A DNA stretch of 64,000 nt, taken from the NCBI RefSeq assembly GCF_030316825.1, contig NZ_JASZYU010000001.1, forward strand, positions 1,054,001-1,118,000. Reading direction: 5' to 3'. This document shows, piece after piece, positions 33,311 to 41,905 of the stretch. The position numbers were made by a program, and so were the translations under genes. A model generated the notes under the pieces. The model had not been told where the DNA came from. It saw nothing but the letters and a program-made list of their open reading frames with translations, and did no database searches. This stretch comes from Variovorax fucosicus. Its GTDB lineage: Bacteria; Pseudomonadota; Gammaproteobacteria; Burkholderiales; Burkholderiaceae_C. Position 1 is the first letter of the stretch; the number at the start of each line of letters is the position of its first letter.

Positions 33311-34771
33311 CTACGCGGTGCCGCCGACCGTCAGGCCGTCGATGCGCAGCGTAGGCTGGCCCACGCCCACAGGCACGCTCTGGCCTTCCTTGCCGCAGGT
33401 GCCGACGCCCGAATCGAGCGCCATGTCGTCGCCGATCATGGTCACGCGCGTCAGCGCATCCGGGCCGTTGCCGACGATGGTCGCGCCCTTCACCGGGTAC
33501 TGAATCTTGCCGTTCTCGACCCAGTAGGCCTCGCTGGCCGAGAACACGAACTTGCCGCTCGTGATGTCGACCTGGCCACCGCCGAAGTTGGTGGCGTACA
33601 GGCCCTTCTTGATGCTCGCGACGATTTCCTTCGGATCCTTGTCGCCGCCCAGCATGTAGGTGTTGGTCATGCGCGGCATCGGCACGTGCGCATAGCTCTC
33701 GCGCCGGCCGTTGCCGGTGGGCTTGACCTTCATCAGGCGCGCGTTGAGCGAATCCTGGATGTAGCCCTTGAGAATGCCGTCTTCGATCAGCACGTTGCGC
33801 TGGCTGGCATTGCCCTCGTCGTCGACGTTGAGCGAGCCGCGGCGGTCGGCGATGGTGCCGTCGTCGAGCACCGTCACGCCCTTGGCCGCCACGCGCTGGC
33901 CGATGCGTCCGCTGAAGGCGCTCGAGCCCTTGCGGTTGAAGTCGCCTTCGAGCCCGTGGCCGATGGCTTCGTGCAGCAGGATGCCGGGCCAGCCCGGGCC
34001 CAGCACCACGGTCATCTCGCCGGCTGGTGCCGGACGCGATTCGAGGTTCATGAGCGCGGCGCTGACCGCCTGCTCGACGTATTCGGCGATGTGGGCTTCG
34101 TCGAAATAGGCCAGGCCGAAACGGCCGCCGCCGCCACCCGACCCCATCTCGCGCCGGCCGTTCTGCTCGGCGATCACCGTCACCGACAGGCGCACCAGCG
34201 GCCGCACGTCGGCGGCCAGCGTGCCGTCTGCGCGCGCCACCAGCACCACGTCGTATTCGCTCGCCAGCCCGGCCATGACCTGCGCCACGCGCGGATCACG
34301 CGCCCGCGCCAGCTTTTCGACGCGGCCGAGCAGCGCCACCTTGGCGGTGCTGTCGAGCGTGGAGATCGGGTCCACGCCGTTGTAGAGCGAGCGGCTGGAG
34401 GCGATCTTGCGGCTCGGGGTTTTCGTGCGGGCCGAACGGCCGGCCGATGAAATGGAGCGCACAGTGCGCGCCGCGTCGAGCAGCGAGGCCTCGGAGATGT
34501 CATCTGAATAGGCGAACGCGGTCTTCTCGCCGCTGACCGCGCGCACGCCGACGCCCTGGTCGATGCTGAAGCTGCCGGTCTTGACGATGCCCTCTTCCAG
34601 GCTCCAGCCCTCGCTGCGCGTGTACTGGAAGTAGAGATCCGCATCGTCGACCTTGTGGGCCGTGATCTCGGCCAGCGCGCGCGACAGGTGCGACTCGTCG
34701 AGGCCGAAGGGCGTGAGAAGCAGCGACTGCGCCGTGGCGAGGCGCTCGATGGTGGGTTCGCGGGAGATCAT
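33311..34771 (-). CDS. tldD: metalloprotease TldD
   Basis: Zinc protease of the TldD/PmbA (TldD-TldE) family, known for microcin B17 maturation and CcdA degradation in E. coli. 486 residues, usual length. Metal motif HEAIGHGLEGDF (HExxxH) is intact, followed by DDGTIADRRGSLNVDDEG and the C-terminal GKEGQSVPVGVGQP segment. The frame continues upstream through repeat copy B, so the ATG at 34771 (MISREPT) is the sensible start. The partner pmbA is not adjacent. The gene is bracketed by inverted copies of the dispersed repeat. Confidence 0.96.
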   Translation of the reverse strand: MISREPTIERLATAQSLLLTPFGLDESHLSRALAEITAHKVDDADLYFQYTRSEGWSLEEGIVKTGSFSIDQGVGVRAVSGEKTAFAYSDDISEASLLDAARTVRSISSAGRSARTKTPSRKIASSRSLYNGVDPISTLDSTAKVALLGRVEKLARARDPRVAQVMAGLASEYDVVLVARADGTLAADVRPLVRLSVTVIAEQNGRREMGSGGGGGRFGLAYFDEAHIAEYVEQAVSAALMNLESRPAPAGEMTVVLGPGWPGILLHEAIGHGLEGDFNRKGSSAFSGRIGQRVAAKGVTVLDDGTIADRRGSLNVDDEGNASQRNVLIEDGILKGYIQDSLNARLMKVKPTGNGRRESYAHVPMPRMTNTYMLGGDKDPKEIVASIKKGLYATNFGGGQVDITSGKFVFSASEAYWVENGKIQYPVKGATIVGNGPDALTRVTMIGDDMALDSGVGTCGKEGQSVPVGVGQPTLRIDGLTVGGTA

Positions 34772-34783
34772 CGGGGCATTATT

Positions 34784-34887
34784 GCTCGCCCCCAGGCTGC
34801 GCGGCACTTCGTGTCCGCTTCGCCCACCCCCTGCCGGGGGCAATGCCTGCAGCCCGGCGAAGCCGGTTCTGCGGCATTCACGAAGGG
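34784..34887 (+). repeat. dispersed repeat copy B (upstream of tldD)
   Basis: Plus-oriented copy beginning TTGCTCGCCCCCAG at 34782, with GGCACTTCGTGTCCGCTTCG, the CCCCCTGCCGGGGG hairpin and CGGCGAAGCCGGTTCTGCGG. Less conserved than the others. It faces copy A across tldD, so the two could pair in a single transcript. It occupies most of the 137-bp gap to the serine hydrolase gene. Confidence 0.82.
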
Positions 34888-34908
34888 GCCGCGCGCTATC
34901 GAAGGGTG

Positions 34909-36219
34909 CTAACGGAGGTTATCAGCGATGGCCTGGAAGGCGCGCATGTGCAGGCCGTGCAGGGGGCCGTTGGCGGCGGCGGGGGTGGAGCCCAGCCGGA
35001 CGATCACGACTTCGGCCTTCGGATTCACGTGGATGTACTGGCCGTGGATGCCGGAGGCCTCGAAGGCGCCGTCGGCGTTGTGCAGGATCCACCACTGGTT
35101 GCGGTACGAGTAGCCGGGCCGCGCGGCCTGGTTGCCGGCCTTGAACTTCTCGCGGTCGCCGCCGGCCCGGATCATCTCGACCGCTGCCTTCGACACCAGT
35201 TGCTGCCGACTGAACACGCCACCGACCTGGCCGTCATTGCGCAACATCTCGCCGAAGCGCGCCAGATCCCGCGCCGTCGCGTTGAAACCCGAACCCATCG
35301 ACTCGAAGCCGAGCCGGTCGATGTTGATCGACGCGTCGTTCTCGGCGCCCATCTTCGACCACACGCGCTCGCTGAGGTTTTGCGAGAAGGGCTTGCCCGT
35401 CACACGGTGCACCAGCCAGCCGATGATCTCGGAGTGCACGGTCTTGTAGGCGAAGCCGGCCCCGTGCTCGCCCTCTTTCTTGAGCGTCTTCAGGAAGGTG
35501 ATGGTGTCGCGCGGGCCGCTCCAGGTTGGAGGCATCGGCACCAGGCCGGACGAGATCGCGTACTGGATCACTTCCGAGGTCGGGTCGGCATAGTCCTCGC
35601 GGAACTTGACGCCGGCCGTCATGTCGAGCGTCTGCTGCACCGTGGCGTCGTCCCATGCCGTGCCGGCCAGTTCGGGCAGGTAGCTCGAGACTTTGGCGTT
35701 CGGGTCGAGCTTGCCTTCGGCGATCAGTTGCGATGCCAGCACGCCGGTCAGCGATTTGGTCACCGAGAACACCGCGTGCGGCGTGTTGGGCGTCATGCCG
35801 GTCCAGTACCGCTCGAGCACCACGCGGCCCTTGTGCAGCACCACGATCGCGTCGGTGTAGCTGCGCTCGGCATAGGCGTCGATGCCGACGCGCTGGCCGC
35901 GGTCGTCTTCGAAGGCAAAGCCCGACCAGTCGCGCTCGGCGCGCGGCAGCTCGGCCGCCCCGCCGGCGCCACGCCAGACGTTGCGGCTCGGCACGAGCTC
36001 GCGCATGTGCTGCAGCGTCCACCGGAGGTTGGGAAACTGGCCGCCGTTCTGGAAGGTGATCTGTTTGTCCGCCGGCGGTGGCGAGCCCTGCATCAGCTCC
36101 AGCTTGACCGGATCGCTGGCGGTGGCGGACAGCGGCAGCGGCGGCGTCTGGGCCAGGCTCACGACGGCAACGGTCGCAAGCAGGATGCCCGCGCCGGCGC
36201 GGACTCGAAAAAGTGCCAT
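34909..36219 (-). CDS. serine hydrolase, beta-lactamase class C / NylB-like
   Basis: 436-residue exported hydrolase. The signal peptide (RAGAGILLATVAVVSLAQT) indicates periplasmic location. Catalytic SxxK is SVTKSLTG; a YxxV-type motif follows (AYKTVHSEIIGW) where class C enzymes have YxN, and GIHGQYIHVNP stands near the KTG position. This layout fits 6-aminohexanoate-dimer hydrolase (NylB/EstB)-type esterases and DD-peptidase-like proteins rather than true AmpC. Substrate unknown. The start at 36219 begins the signal peptide. rodA lies 91 bases upstream on the same strand. Confidence 0.85.
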   Translation of the reverse strand: MALFRVRAGAGILLATVAVVSLAQTPPLPLSATASDPVKLELMQGSPPPADKQITFQNGGQFPNLRWTLQHMRELVPSRNVWRGAGGAAELPRAERDWSGFAFEDDRGQRVGIDAYAERSYTDAIVVLHKGRVVLERYWTGMTPNTPHAVFSVTKSLTGVLASQLIAEGKLDPNAKVSSYLPELAGTAWDDATVQQTLDMTAGVKFREDYADPTSEVIQYAISSGLVPMPPTWSGPRDTITFLKTLKKEGEHGAGFAYKTVHSEIIGWLVHRVTGKPFSQNLSERVWSKMGAENDASINIDRLGFESMGSGFNATARDLARFGEMLRNDGQVGGVFSRQQLVSKAAVEMIRAGGDREKFKAGNQAARPGYSYRNQWWILHNADGAFEASGIHGQYIHVNPKAEVVIVRLGSTPAAANGPLHGLHMRAFQAIADNLR

Positions 36220-36310
36220 GGTTGTGTCTCCGGAATCGTTGGAATGCCGGCCGATTGGAGCCGCAGGCCTGGGCGGACGCAATCGCCCCCGGGACAGGCG
36301 CGCGCCGCGC

Positions 36311-37465
36311 TCACGACTGCATGAGCCGCTTGGCGCGTGAAATCGACATCAGGATGCCCAGCGCCAGCCCCAATGTCACCATCGCGGTGCCGCCATAGCT
36401 GATGAAGGGCAAGGGCACGCCCACCACCGGCAGGATGCCGCTCACCATGCCCATGTTCACGAAGGCGTAGGTGAAGAAGATCATCGTGACCGCGCCCGCC
36501 AGCAGGCGCGAGAACAGCGTCGGCGCGTCCATGGCGATGGCCAGGCCGCGAAGAATCAGGAAGATGAACGCGGTGATCAGGAACAGGTTGCCGGCCAGCC
36601 CGAACTCTTCGGAATAGGCCGCGAAGATGAAGTCGGTCGTGCGCTCTGGAATGAACTCCAGATGCGTCTGCGTGCCCTGCATGAAGCCCTTGCCGCCGAC
36701 CCCGCCGGAGCCGATCGCGATCATTCCCTGGATGATGTGGAAGCCCTTGCCGAGCGGATCCTTGGACGGATCGAGCAGCGTGCAGATGCGCTGCTTTTGA
36801 TAGTCGTGCAGCACACGCCAGTCGAAACCGTCGGCGCACAGCGTCGATTCGTAGCCGACGATCAGCGCCACGGCGATCAGCCCGATCACCACCGGCGGCA
36901 CGATCAGCTTCCATGAGAGTCCCGCAAAGAAGATCACCGACAACCCGGCCGCCAGCACGAGGAGCGAGGTGCCGAGGTCGGGCTGCTTCATGATCAACCC
37001 CACCGGAATGGCCAGCAGCGCCGTGGCGACCACGAAGTCGAGCGGCCGCAACTGCCCCTCGCGGCGCTGGAACCACCAGGCCAGCATCAGCGGCATCGCG
37101 ATCTTGAGAATTTCGCTCGGCTGGATCACCACCCCGACGTTGATCCAGCGCCGGGCGCCCTTCTTGGTGATGCCGAAGATCGCCACGGCAATGAGCAGCG
37201 CCACGCCCAGCGTGTAGAGCGGCACCGCGAACGTCATGAGCCGCTGCGGCGGAACCTGCGCCACCACGAACATGATGAAGCCGGCCAGCAGCATGTTGCG
37301 GCCGTGATCCATGAAGCGGGAGCCGTGGTCGAAACCCGACGAGTACATCGTCACCAGCCCGGCACAGGCCAGCAGGAACACGGCAAACGCCAGAAAACCG
37401 TCGAAGCCCTGGAACACGGGCGCGATGCGGCGCGCGAGCGAGGGTTGCTGGAAGACGGCCGACAT
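36311..37465 (-). CDS. rodA: rod-shape SEDS glycosyltransferase RodA (MrdB)
   Basis: Ten-TM peptidoglycan polymerase that works with PBP2 and MreB in side-wall growth. 384 residues. Typical SEDS motifs: GARRWINVGVVIQPSEILKI, MKQPDLGTSLLVLAAGL, KGFMQGTQTHLEFIPERTTDF and LPFISYGGTAMV. The RodA call over FtsW rests on length, the short N-terminus and the presence of a separate ftsW in the dcw cluster. Usually rodA follows mrdA and mreBCD; here the upstream gene is an unrelated sensor kinase, so mrdA must lie elsewhere. Confidence 0.93.
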   Translation of the reverse strand: MSAVFQQPSLARRIAPVFQGFDGFLAFAVFLLACAGLVTMYSSGFDHGSRFMDHGRNMLLAGFIMFVVAQVPPQRLMTFAVPLYTLGVALLIAVAIFGITKKGARRWINVGVVIQPSEILKIAMPLMLAWWFQRREGQLRPLDFVVATALLAIPVGLIMKQPDLGTSLLVLAAGLSVIFFAGLSWKLIVPPVVIGLIAVALIVGYESTLCADGFDWRVLHDYQKQRICTLLDPSKDPLGKGFHIIQGMIAIGSGGVGGKGFMQGTQTHLEFIPERTTDFIFAAYSEEFGLAGNLFLITAFIFLILRGLAIAMDAPTLFSRLLAGAVTMIFFTYAFVNMGMVSGILPVVGVPLPFISYGGTAMVTLGLALGILMSISRAKRLMQS

Positions 37466-37497
37466 GGTGCGCGATTATCGGCGCGCGCGGGGCCGGT

Positions 37498-39318
37498 TCA
37501 ATCGAATTGCAGTTGAACGACCGTGCGGCCCGGTCGGCTTTCGAGGGTCAGGCGCGCGCCGATGGCCCGCGCGCGCTGCTGCAGCGCGCGCGGCGCATGC
37601 GTGGCGTCAAAGCCGCAGCCGTTGTCGATGGCACGCAGCCGCTGCACGCCGTTGTGCATTCCGGCCTCGATGCGCAGCACGCTGGCGCCGGCATGCTGCA
37701 GCACGTTGGATATGGTCTCGAACAACAGGAACTGCAGTTGCCGCATGGCGGGTGCGTCGAGCCGCGCCACCGGCGGGCATTCCTCGACCGCCCATTCGAG
37801 TGCCACGCCCGAGTCCGCCAGCCGCGGCGCCAGCCGGTAACGCAGCGCGGCCAGCAGCGCACCGACATCGCCGGCCGGCAGGTGGATCGAATCGATCGAC
37901 AGCTTGAGCTGGTCGAGCGAATCGCGCAGCGTGCGCAGCAGCCCCGCCTGGCTGGCCTGGCCAGACTGCAACTGGTGGATGGCGGCACTGATGTGCGACC
38001 CCACGCCGTCGTGCATATCGCGCAGGATGCGCTCGCGCTCGTGCGTGCGCGCCTGCTCGCGCCCCACCTCGGCCAGCCGCGCGTAGGTGATGGCCAGTTC
38101 GCGCTCGCGATCGGCGACCCGGGCTGCCAGCGTGCCCAGCAGCTCGTTGGCCTGCGTGCTGGCCGTGCGGAAACGCCTGATCACGATCGCCAGCAGCGCG
38201 ATGCCGAAAAACACCGAGGTGTAGCGCACCCAGGTGGTCTCGCCATAGCTGTCGCTGAGGCGGATCATCAGCCAGTCGCGAAATGCGACCGCGACGGTGA
38301 GCAGCGCCGCCGACCCGACCAGCACCCGCGCCAGGTTGGGCCGACGCACCGTTGCCACCGCAAAAAAGGCGACATACGCCCCTACGCCGACCAGTTCGAG
38401 CGCGAGCCACCCGGTCAGCCAGCGCGGATCGGCCCGGGTCAGCGAAAGCCAGCAGCAGAGGATCGAACCGGTGAACATCACCGCCATGGCCCCCCGCATC
38501 CAGGGCATGTAGGCGTTCCGGTGCCAGCCCGCGACGTGGTGGCAGAACAGCATGGCCGACGCCGCCCAGCCCGAATAGCACGCCGTCATCAGCATGCCCC
38601 AGGGAACCCATGACAGGGGTGGACTGATGATCGCGGCATCGGCGACGCGCAGCGCCCAGCAGAATTCGGCCAGCGCGGCCCAGAGGTAGAGGCCCTCCCG
38701 GCGGCGGCCACCGGCTGCACCCGCATCGAGCTGGGTGAGCCAGAGCGCAAACGCGATCGCGCCGACCACGGCGCTGAAGCCCACCAGCAGCACCGAACCG
38801 GTGAAGCGCGAGGCGTAGGCGCTGCTGTATTGCCGCAGCACTTCATCGGACGGCCCGACGATGACGGGCGACAGGCCGGCCCGACGCCCGGTGTCGGCAC
38901 GCACCCGGATCTCGATCAGGTTCTCGCCCGCCTGCAGCAACTGCGCAGGGATGATCAGGGAGCGCGGCGCCTTGGCATAGTCGGCGCCGTTGCCGCGCTC
39001 CATGTCGCCGTGCACGCGCAGCAGCGCGCCGTTGACGCGCAGATCGAAGACGTTGCCCACGCGCGGAATGAACACCGCCCAGGGCTCATCGGGACGGCTC
39101 GCCAGCGTGAACGGCAAGTCGAAGCGGGCAGAACCGGGCTGCGCGGCCTGTTCCCGATCCCAGTGGTAGGGCAAGCGCAGGGGTGCCGTGCGGGTCTGGC
39201 CATTCACCGTGGTGGTCACGCTGCCACTGTCCAGCGTGATCACTTGCGCCGCGGCGGGCGCAATGGCAGCGCAGCACCACAAGAGCCAGAGCGCGCCAAC
39301 CCGGGCCCACACGCGCAT
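37498..39318 (-). CDS. membrane sensor histidine kinase (HisKA_3, NarX/DegS-like) with 7TM-type input
   Basis: 606-residue kinase. Signal peptide, then a periplasmic beta-sandwich-like domain (residues about 25-165, with VFDLRVNGALLRVHGD) as in 7TMR-DISM sensors, followed by seven or eight TM segments (about 170-380). A coiled coil leads to the HisKA_3 box ERERILRDMHDGVGSHIS. The ATPase domain shows LLFETISNVLQHAGAS and AIDNGCGFD, but the G2 motif is short and poorly conserved. The ATG overlaps the stop of the response regulator gene by one base. Signal unknown. Confidence 0.88.
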   Translation of the reverse strand: MRVWARVGALWLLWCCAAIAPAAAQVITLDSGSVTTTVNGQTRTAPLRLPYHWDREQAAQPGSARFDLPFTLASRPDEPWAVFIPRVGNVFDLRVNGALLRVHGDMERGNGADYAKAPRSLIIPAQLLQAGENLIEIRVRADTGRRAGLSPVIVGPSDEVLRQYSSAYASRFTGSVLLVGFSAVVGAIAFALWLTQLDAGAAGGRRREGLYLWAALAEFCWALRVADAAIISPPLSWVPWGMLMTACYSGWAASAMLFCHHVAGWHRNAYMPWMRGAMAVMFTGSILCCWLSLTRADPRWLTGWLALELVGVGAYVAFFAVATVRRPNLARVLVGSAALLTVAVAFRDWLMIRLSDSYGETTWVRYTSVFFGIALLAIVIRRFRTASTQANELLGTLAARVADRERELAITYARLAEVGREQARTHERERILRDMHDGVGSHISAAIHQLQSGQASQAGLLRTLRDSLDQLKLSIDSIHLPAGDVGALLAALRYRLAPRLADSGVALEWAVEECPPVARLDAPAMRQLQFLLFETISNVLQHAGASVLRIEAGMHNGVQRLRAIDNGCGFDATHAPRALQQRARAIGARLTLESRPGRTVVQLQFD

Positions 39319-40085
39319 CAATCCGACCCCGGATGGCGCAGCAGTCCAAGGCGCATGGCCTCGAACACGGCCTCGTTTTTCGAATGCACGGAGAGCTTGC
39401 CGTAGAGATGCTTGATGTGCGTCTGCACCGTGTGCACGCTCAAGCCCTGCAGCCGCGCGATCTCGGCGTAGGAGAAGCCGCGCGCAATCAGCGTCAGCAC
39501 TTCCTGCTCGCGGCCCGAGAGCAGGGAGCGCCCCGGATCCGCCTTCTCGACCGGGCCGACGGAGAGCGGCGGCACTGCGGCAGCCGGCTCCGGTCGGCTC
39601 GCCGTCTGCAGCAGCCGGTAACGCGCCAGCACGCGGCGCGCGATCATCGGCGAGATCGGAGAAGCGCCGGCCTTCATCTCGAGGATGGTCTGGGCAATGT
39701 CTTCCGGCGCGGCGTCCTTGTGGATGTAGCCGAGCGCGCCGGCCTCGATGCTTGCGAGCACGCTTTCTTCGTCGCCGAACACCGAGATCACCAGCGGCTC
39801 GCATTGCGGATAGCGCGCCACCGCGGCCGCGATCACGTCGAGGCCGCTGCCGTCAGGCAACCCGAGGTCGACCAGCACCACATCGGGCGCAACGCCGTCA
39901 CCCTTGAGCCAGTCGAGTGCCTCGCGCACCGAACCGGCCCCGCCGAGCCACTGCAGTTGCGGGCTGCGCCGAACGCTGGTTTCGAAGAAGGAGCGCGCGT
40001 GGCTGTCGTCTTCGACCACCCAGACGCCCCAGGGGCGGGGCACGGAGAGATCCATTGCGTCGATGGGTGGCATGGCAACGAGCAT
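39318..40085 (-). CDS. NarL/FixJ-type response regulator
   Basis: About 255 residues. Receiver domain with acidic pocket VVEDD and phosphoacceptor D73 (VVLVDLGLPDGSG), switch Lys in YIHKDAAPED, a Pro/Ala linker, and a LuxR-type HTH (LSGREQEVLTLIARGFSYAE, ending VQTHIKHLYGKLSVHS). Partner of the kinase that overlaps its stop codon. Start uncertain: ATGs at 40085, 40073 and 40055 all lack a good ribosome site. Targets unknown; no obvious target gene is adjacent. Confidence 0.88.
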   Translation of the reverse strand: MLVAMPPIDAMDLSVPRPWGVWVVEDDSHARSFFETSVRRSPQLQWLGGAGSVREALDWLKGDGVAPDVVLVDLGLPDGSGLDVIAAAVARYPQCEPLVISVFGDEESVLASIEAGALGYIHKDAAPEDIAQTILEMKAGASPISPMIARRVLARYRLLQTASRPEPAAAVPPLSVGPVEKADPGRSLLSGREQEVLTLIARGFSYAEIARLQGLSVHTVQTHIKHLYGKLSVHSKNEAVFEAMRLGLLRHPGSD

Positions 40086-40291
40086 AAAGCCCGTAACACT
40101 TGGGAAACATTGCGTGCTTCCCGAATTCATGGGATGCCGGTACAACCATAGACCCCGACACTCGCAACCACCGGGCTCTGCGACAGCGCGCCGGCGCGGA
40201 GAATCCGGCGCTCTGACGGGATCGGAAATACAAACAAAAAAAGGCCCGCAGCGCCCGTCCCGACTGCGCAAGCCGCTATGGATTTAATAGC

Positions 40292-40888
40292 ATGCGATCA
40301 TTGCCAACGACCCATCTGCTTTATTTGCACGGTTTTCGTTCGTCGCCAGGTTCGACCAAGGCGCAGCTGATGGCACGTCGCATTGCAACCACACACCCCA
40401 AGGTGCACTGGTGGTGCCCGCAGCTTCCGCCCTCGCCGCGCGAGGCCATCGACCTGATCATGCGCGGCATTGCCTGCTGGCCGCGCGATTCGATGGCAGT
40501 GGTCGGTTCGTCCCTTGGCGGCTTCTATGCGACCTATGTGGCCGGCATGACCCGATGTCCCGCGGTGCTGCTGAACCCCGCGGTGCACCCAGCGCGCGAC
40601 CTGGCCCGCCACATCGGCACGCAGACCCAATGGCACGACCGGGAACAGCACTTCTACTTCCGCTCCGAGTACATCGACGAGTTGCGCGGGCTCGAAGTCG
40701 GCGCTCTGCCCCGGCCGGAGCGCTGCTTTGCCATCGTGGCCAAGGGAGACGAGGTGCTCGACTGGCGCGAGATGTCGGCGCGCTACCCGGACAGCCGCGT
40801 CAAGCTGCTCGAAAAAGGCGACCATGCACTGTCGGATTTCGAGCGGGCGCACCTGGACGAAGTCATCGCCTTCCTGCAGCCGGCCTAG
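40292..40888 (+). CDS. YqiA/UPF0227-like alpha/beta-hydrolase (esterase)
   Basis: 198-residue cytosolic hydrolase. N-terminal LLYLHGFRSSPGSTKAQLM is the YqiA/YcfP hallmark. The nucleophile elbow is VVGSSLGGFYATYV, with Asp in VAKGDEVLDWREM and His in EKGDHALSDFE completing the triad. E. coli YqiA hydrolyses palmitoyl-CoA and esters in vitro; the natural substrate is unknown. Divergent from the response regulator, with a 206-base gap that should hold both promoters. Confidence 0.9.
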   Translation: MRSLPTTHLLYLHGFRSSPGSTKAQLMARRIATTHPKVHWWCPQLPPSPREAIDLIMRGIACWPRDSMAVVGSSLGGFYATYVAGMTRCPAVLLNPAVHPARDLARHIGTQTQWHDREQHFYFRSEYIDELRGLEVGALPRPERCFAIVAKGDEVLDWREMSARYPDSRVKLLEKGDHALSDFERAHLDEVIAFLQPA

Positions 40889-40898
40889 CGTTTGCCCC

Positions 40899-41867
40899 CT
40901 AGGGTGCGAAGCCCGACCTTCGCACCACCGGCTCCCATTGCTGCCGGAACGTCTTGATCATCTGCGCGGTCTCTGTGGATGTGCTAACCACCGGCTTCAG
41001 GTAGAGCGCATCCGAGGCCTTCCGCAACCCGGCGTCCTGCATTACTTCGCGAATGGCGGCCGCCATCAATTGCACCTTGGCCGGCGGCATCGAACTGGGC
41101 GCAAAAAAAGCGTTCCACCCCGTGGCATCGATCTTCAATCCGGATTCGCGAAAAGTGGGAAGCGTCGGCGCGAAACTCGACCGCTCCTTGCCGGAGACCG
41201 CCAGGATGCGAACCTTGCCGGCCAGGTGCTGGGCGTACAGGGAGTCGACCGTGTCGATCGCGATTGGCAGCTTGCCACCCATCAGGTCCGCCGCGAGCGG
41301 CGCCGAACCGCCATAGCCCTTGATTTGCGGCTGGATGCTCAACGCATCACCCACCATCAGTCCAAAGAAGTGAGGGAGGCTGCCAGTCGCCGGCACGCCG
41401 AAGATGGCGTCTTCCGGATGCCCCCAGAGCCTTCCCAGGAGAAACATGACGCGATCCAGCTCCAGCTTGGGACTTACCGCCAGCGCAAAGTCATAGCTGC
41501 TGACCTGCGATACCGGCACGAAGTCCTTGTCCGGGTCGTAGCCTGCATCCTTAAAGACGAGGGGTGCAACCACCATCACGGCAGGATTGCCCAGCATCAG
41601 GATGTTCTGGCCCGCGGGCGAGCGCTTCACCTGCTGCGCCGCCAGCCGGCCGCCGTCGCCGGGGCGGTTTTCGACCGTCACGGGCACGCCCAGCCGGGGG
41701 CTCAGCTGTTGTGCGATCAGGCGTGCCATGCGATCGGTGCTTCCGCCGGGCGCATAGCCGACGACCAGCGTGAGCGGGCCGTCCAGGGCTTGGGCCTGCG
41801 CGCCGCAAACGGCCAGCGCAATGCTCCATGCGATGACGAGCTTTCGCCGGGAAAAAAGGGCGGCCAT
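40899..41867 (-). CDS. Bug-family tripartite tricarboxylate transport receptor (copy 1)
   Basis: 322-residue periplasmic solute-binding protein. The signal peptide (RRKLVIAWSIALAVCGAQAQA) is followed by the family opening LTLVVGYAPGGSTDRMARLI, then NRPGDGGRLAAQQV and ATGSLPHFFGLMV. AGGAG lies before the ATG at 41867. Highly similar to the neighbouring receptor, so a tandem duplication. Bug receptors bind organic acids and feed TctAB-type permeases, but no permease gene is nearby, as is common for these expanded families. Ligand unknown. Confidence 0.92.
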   Translation of the reverse strand: MAALFSRRKLVIAWSIALAVCGAQAQALDGPLTLVVGYAPGGSTDRMARLIAQQLSPRLGVPVTVENRPGDGGRLAAQQVKRSPAGQNILMLGNPAVMVVAPLVFKDAGYDPDKDFVPVSQVSSYDFALAVSPKLELDRVMFLLGRLWGHPEDAIFGVPATGSLPHFFGLMVGDALSIQPQIKGYGGSAPLAADLMGGKLPIAIDTVDSLYAQHLAGKVRILAVSGKERSSFAPTLPTFRESGLKIDATGWNAFFAPSSMPPAKVQLMAAAIREVMQDAGLRKASDALYLKPVVSTSTETAQMIKTFRQQWEPVVRRSGFAP

Positions 41868-41905
41868 GGCGTCTCCTGCTTGTTTGTGGGGGAACGAGGC
41901 GACCC

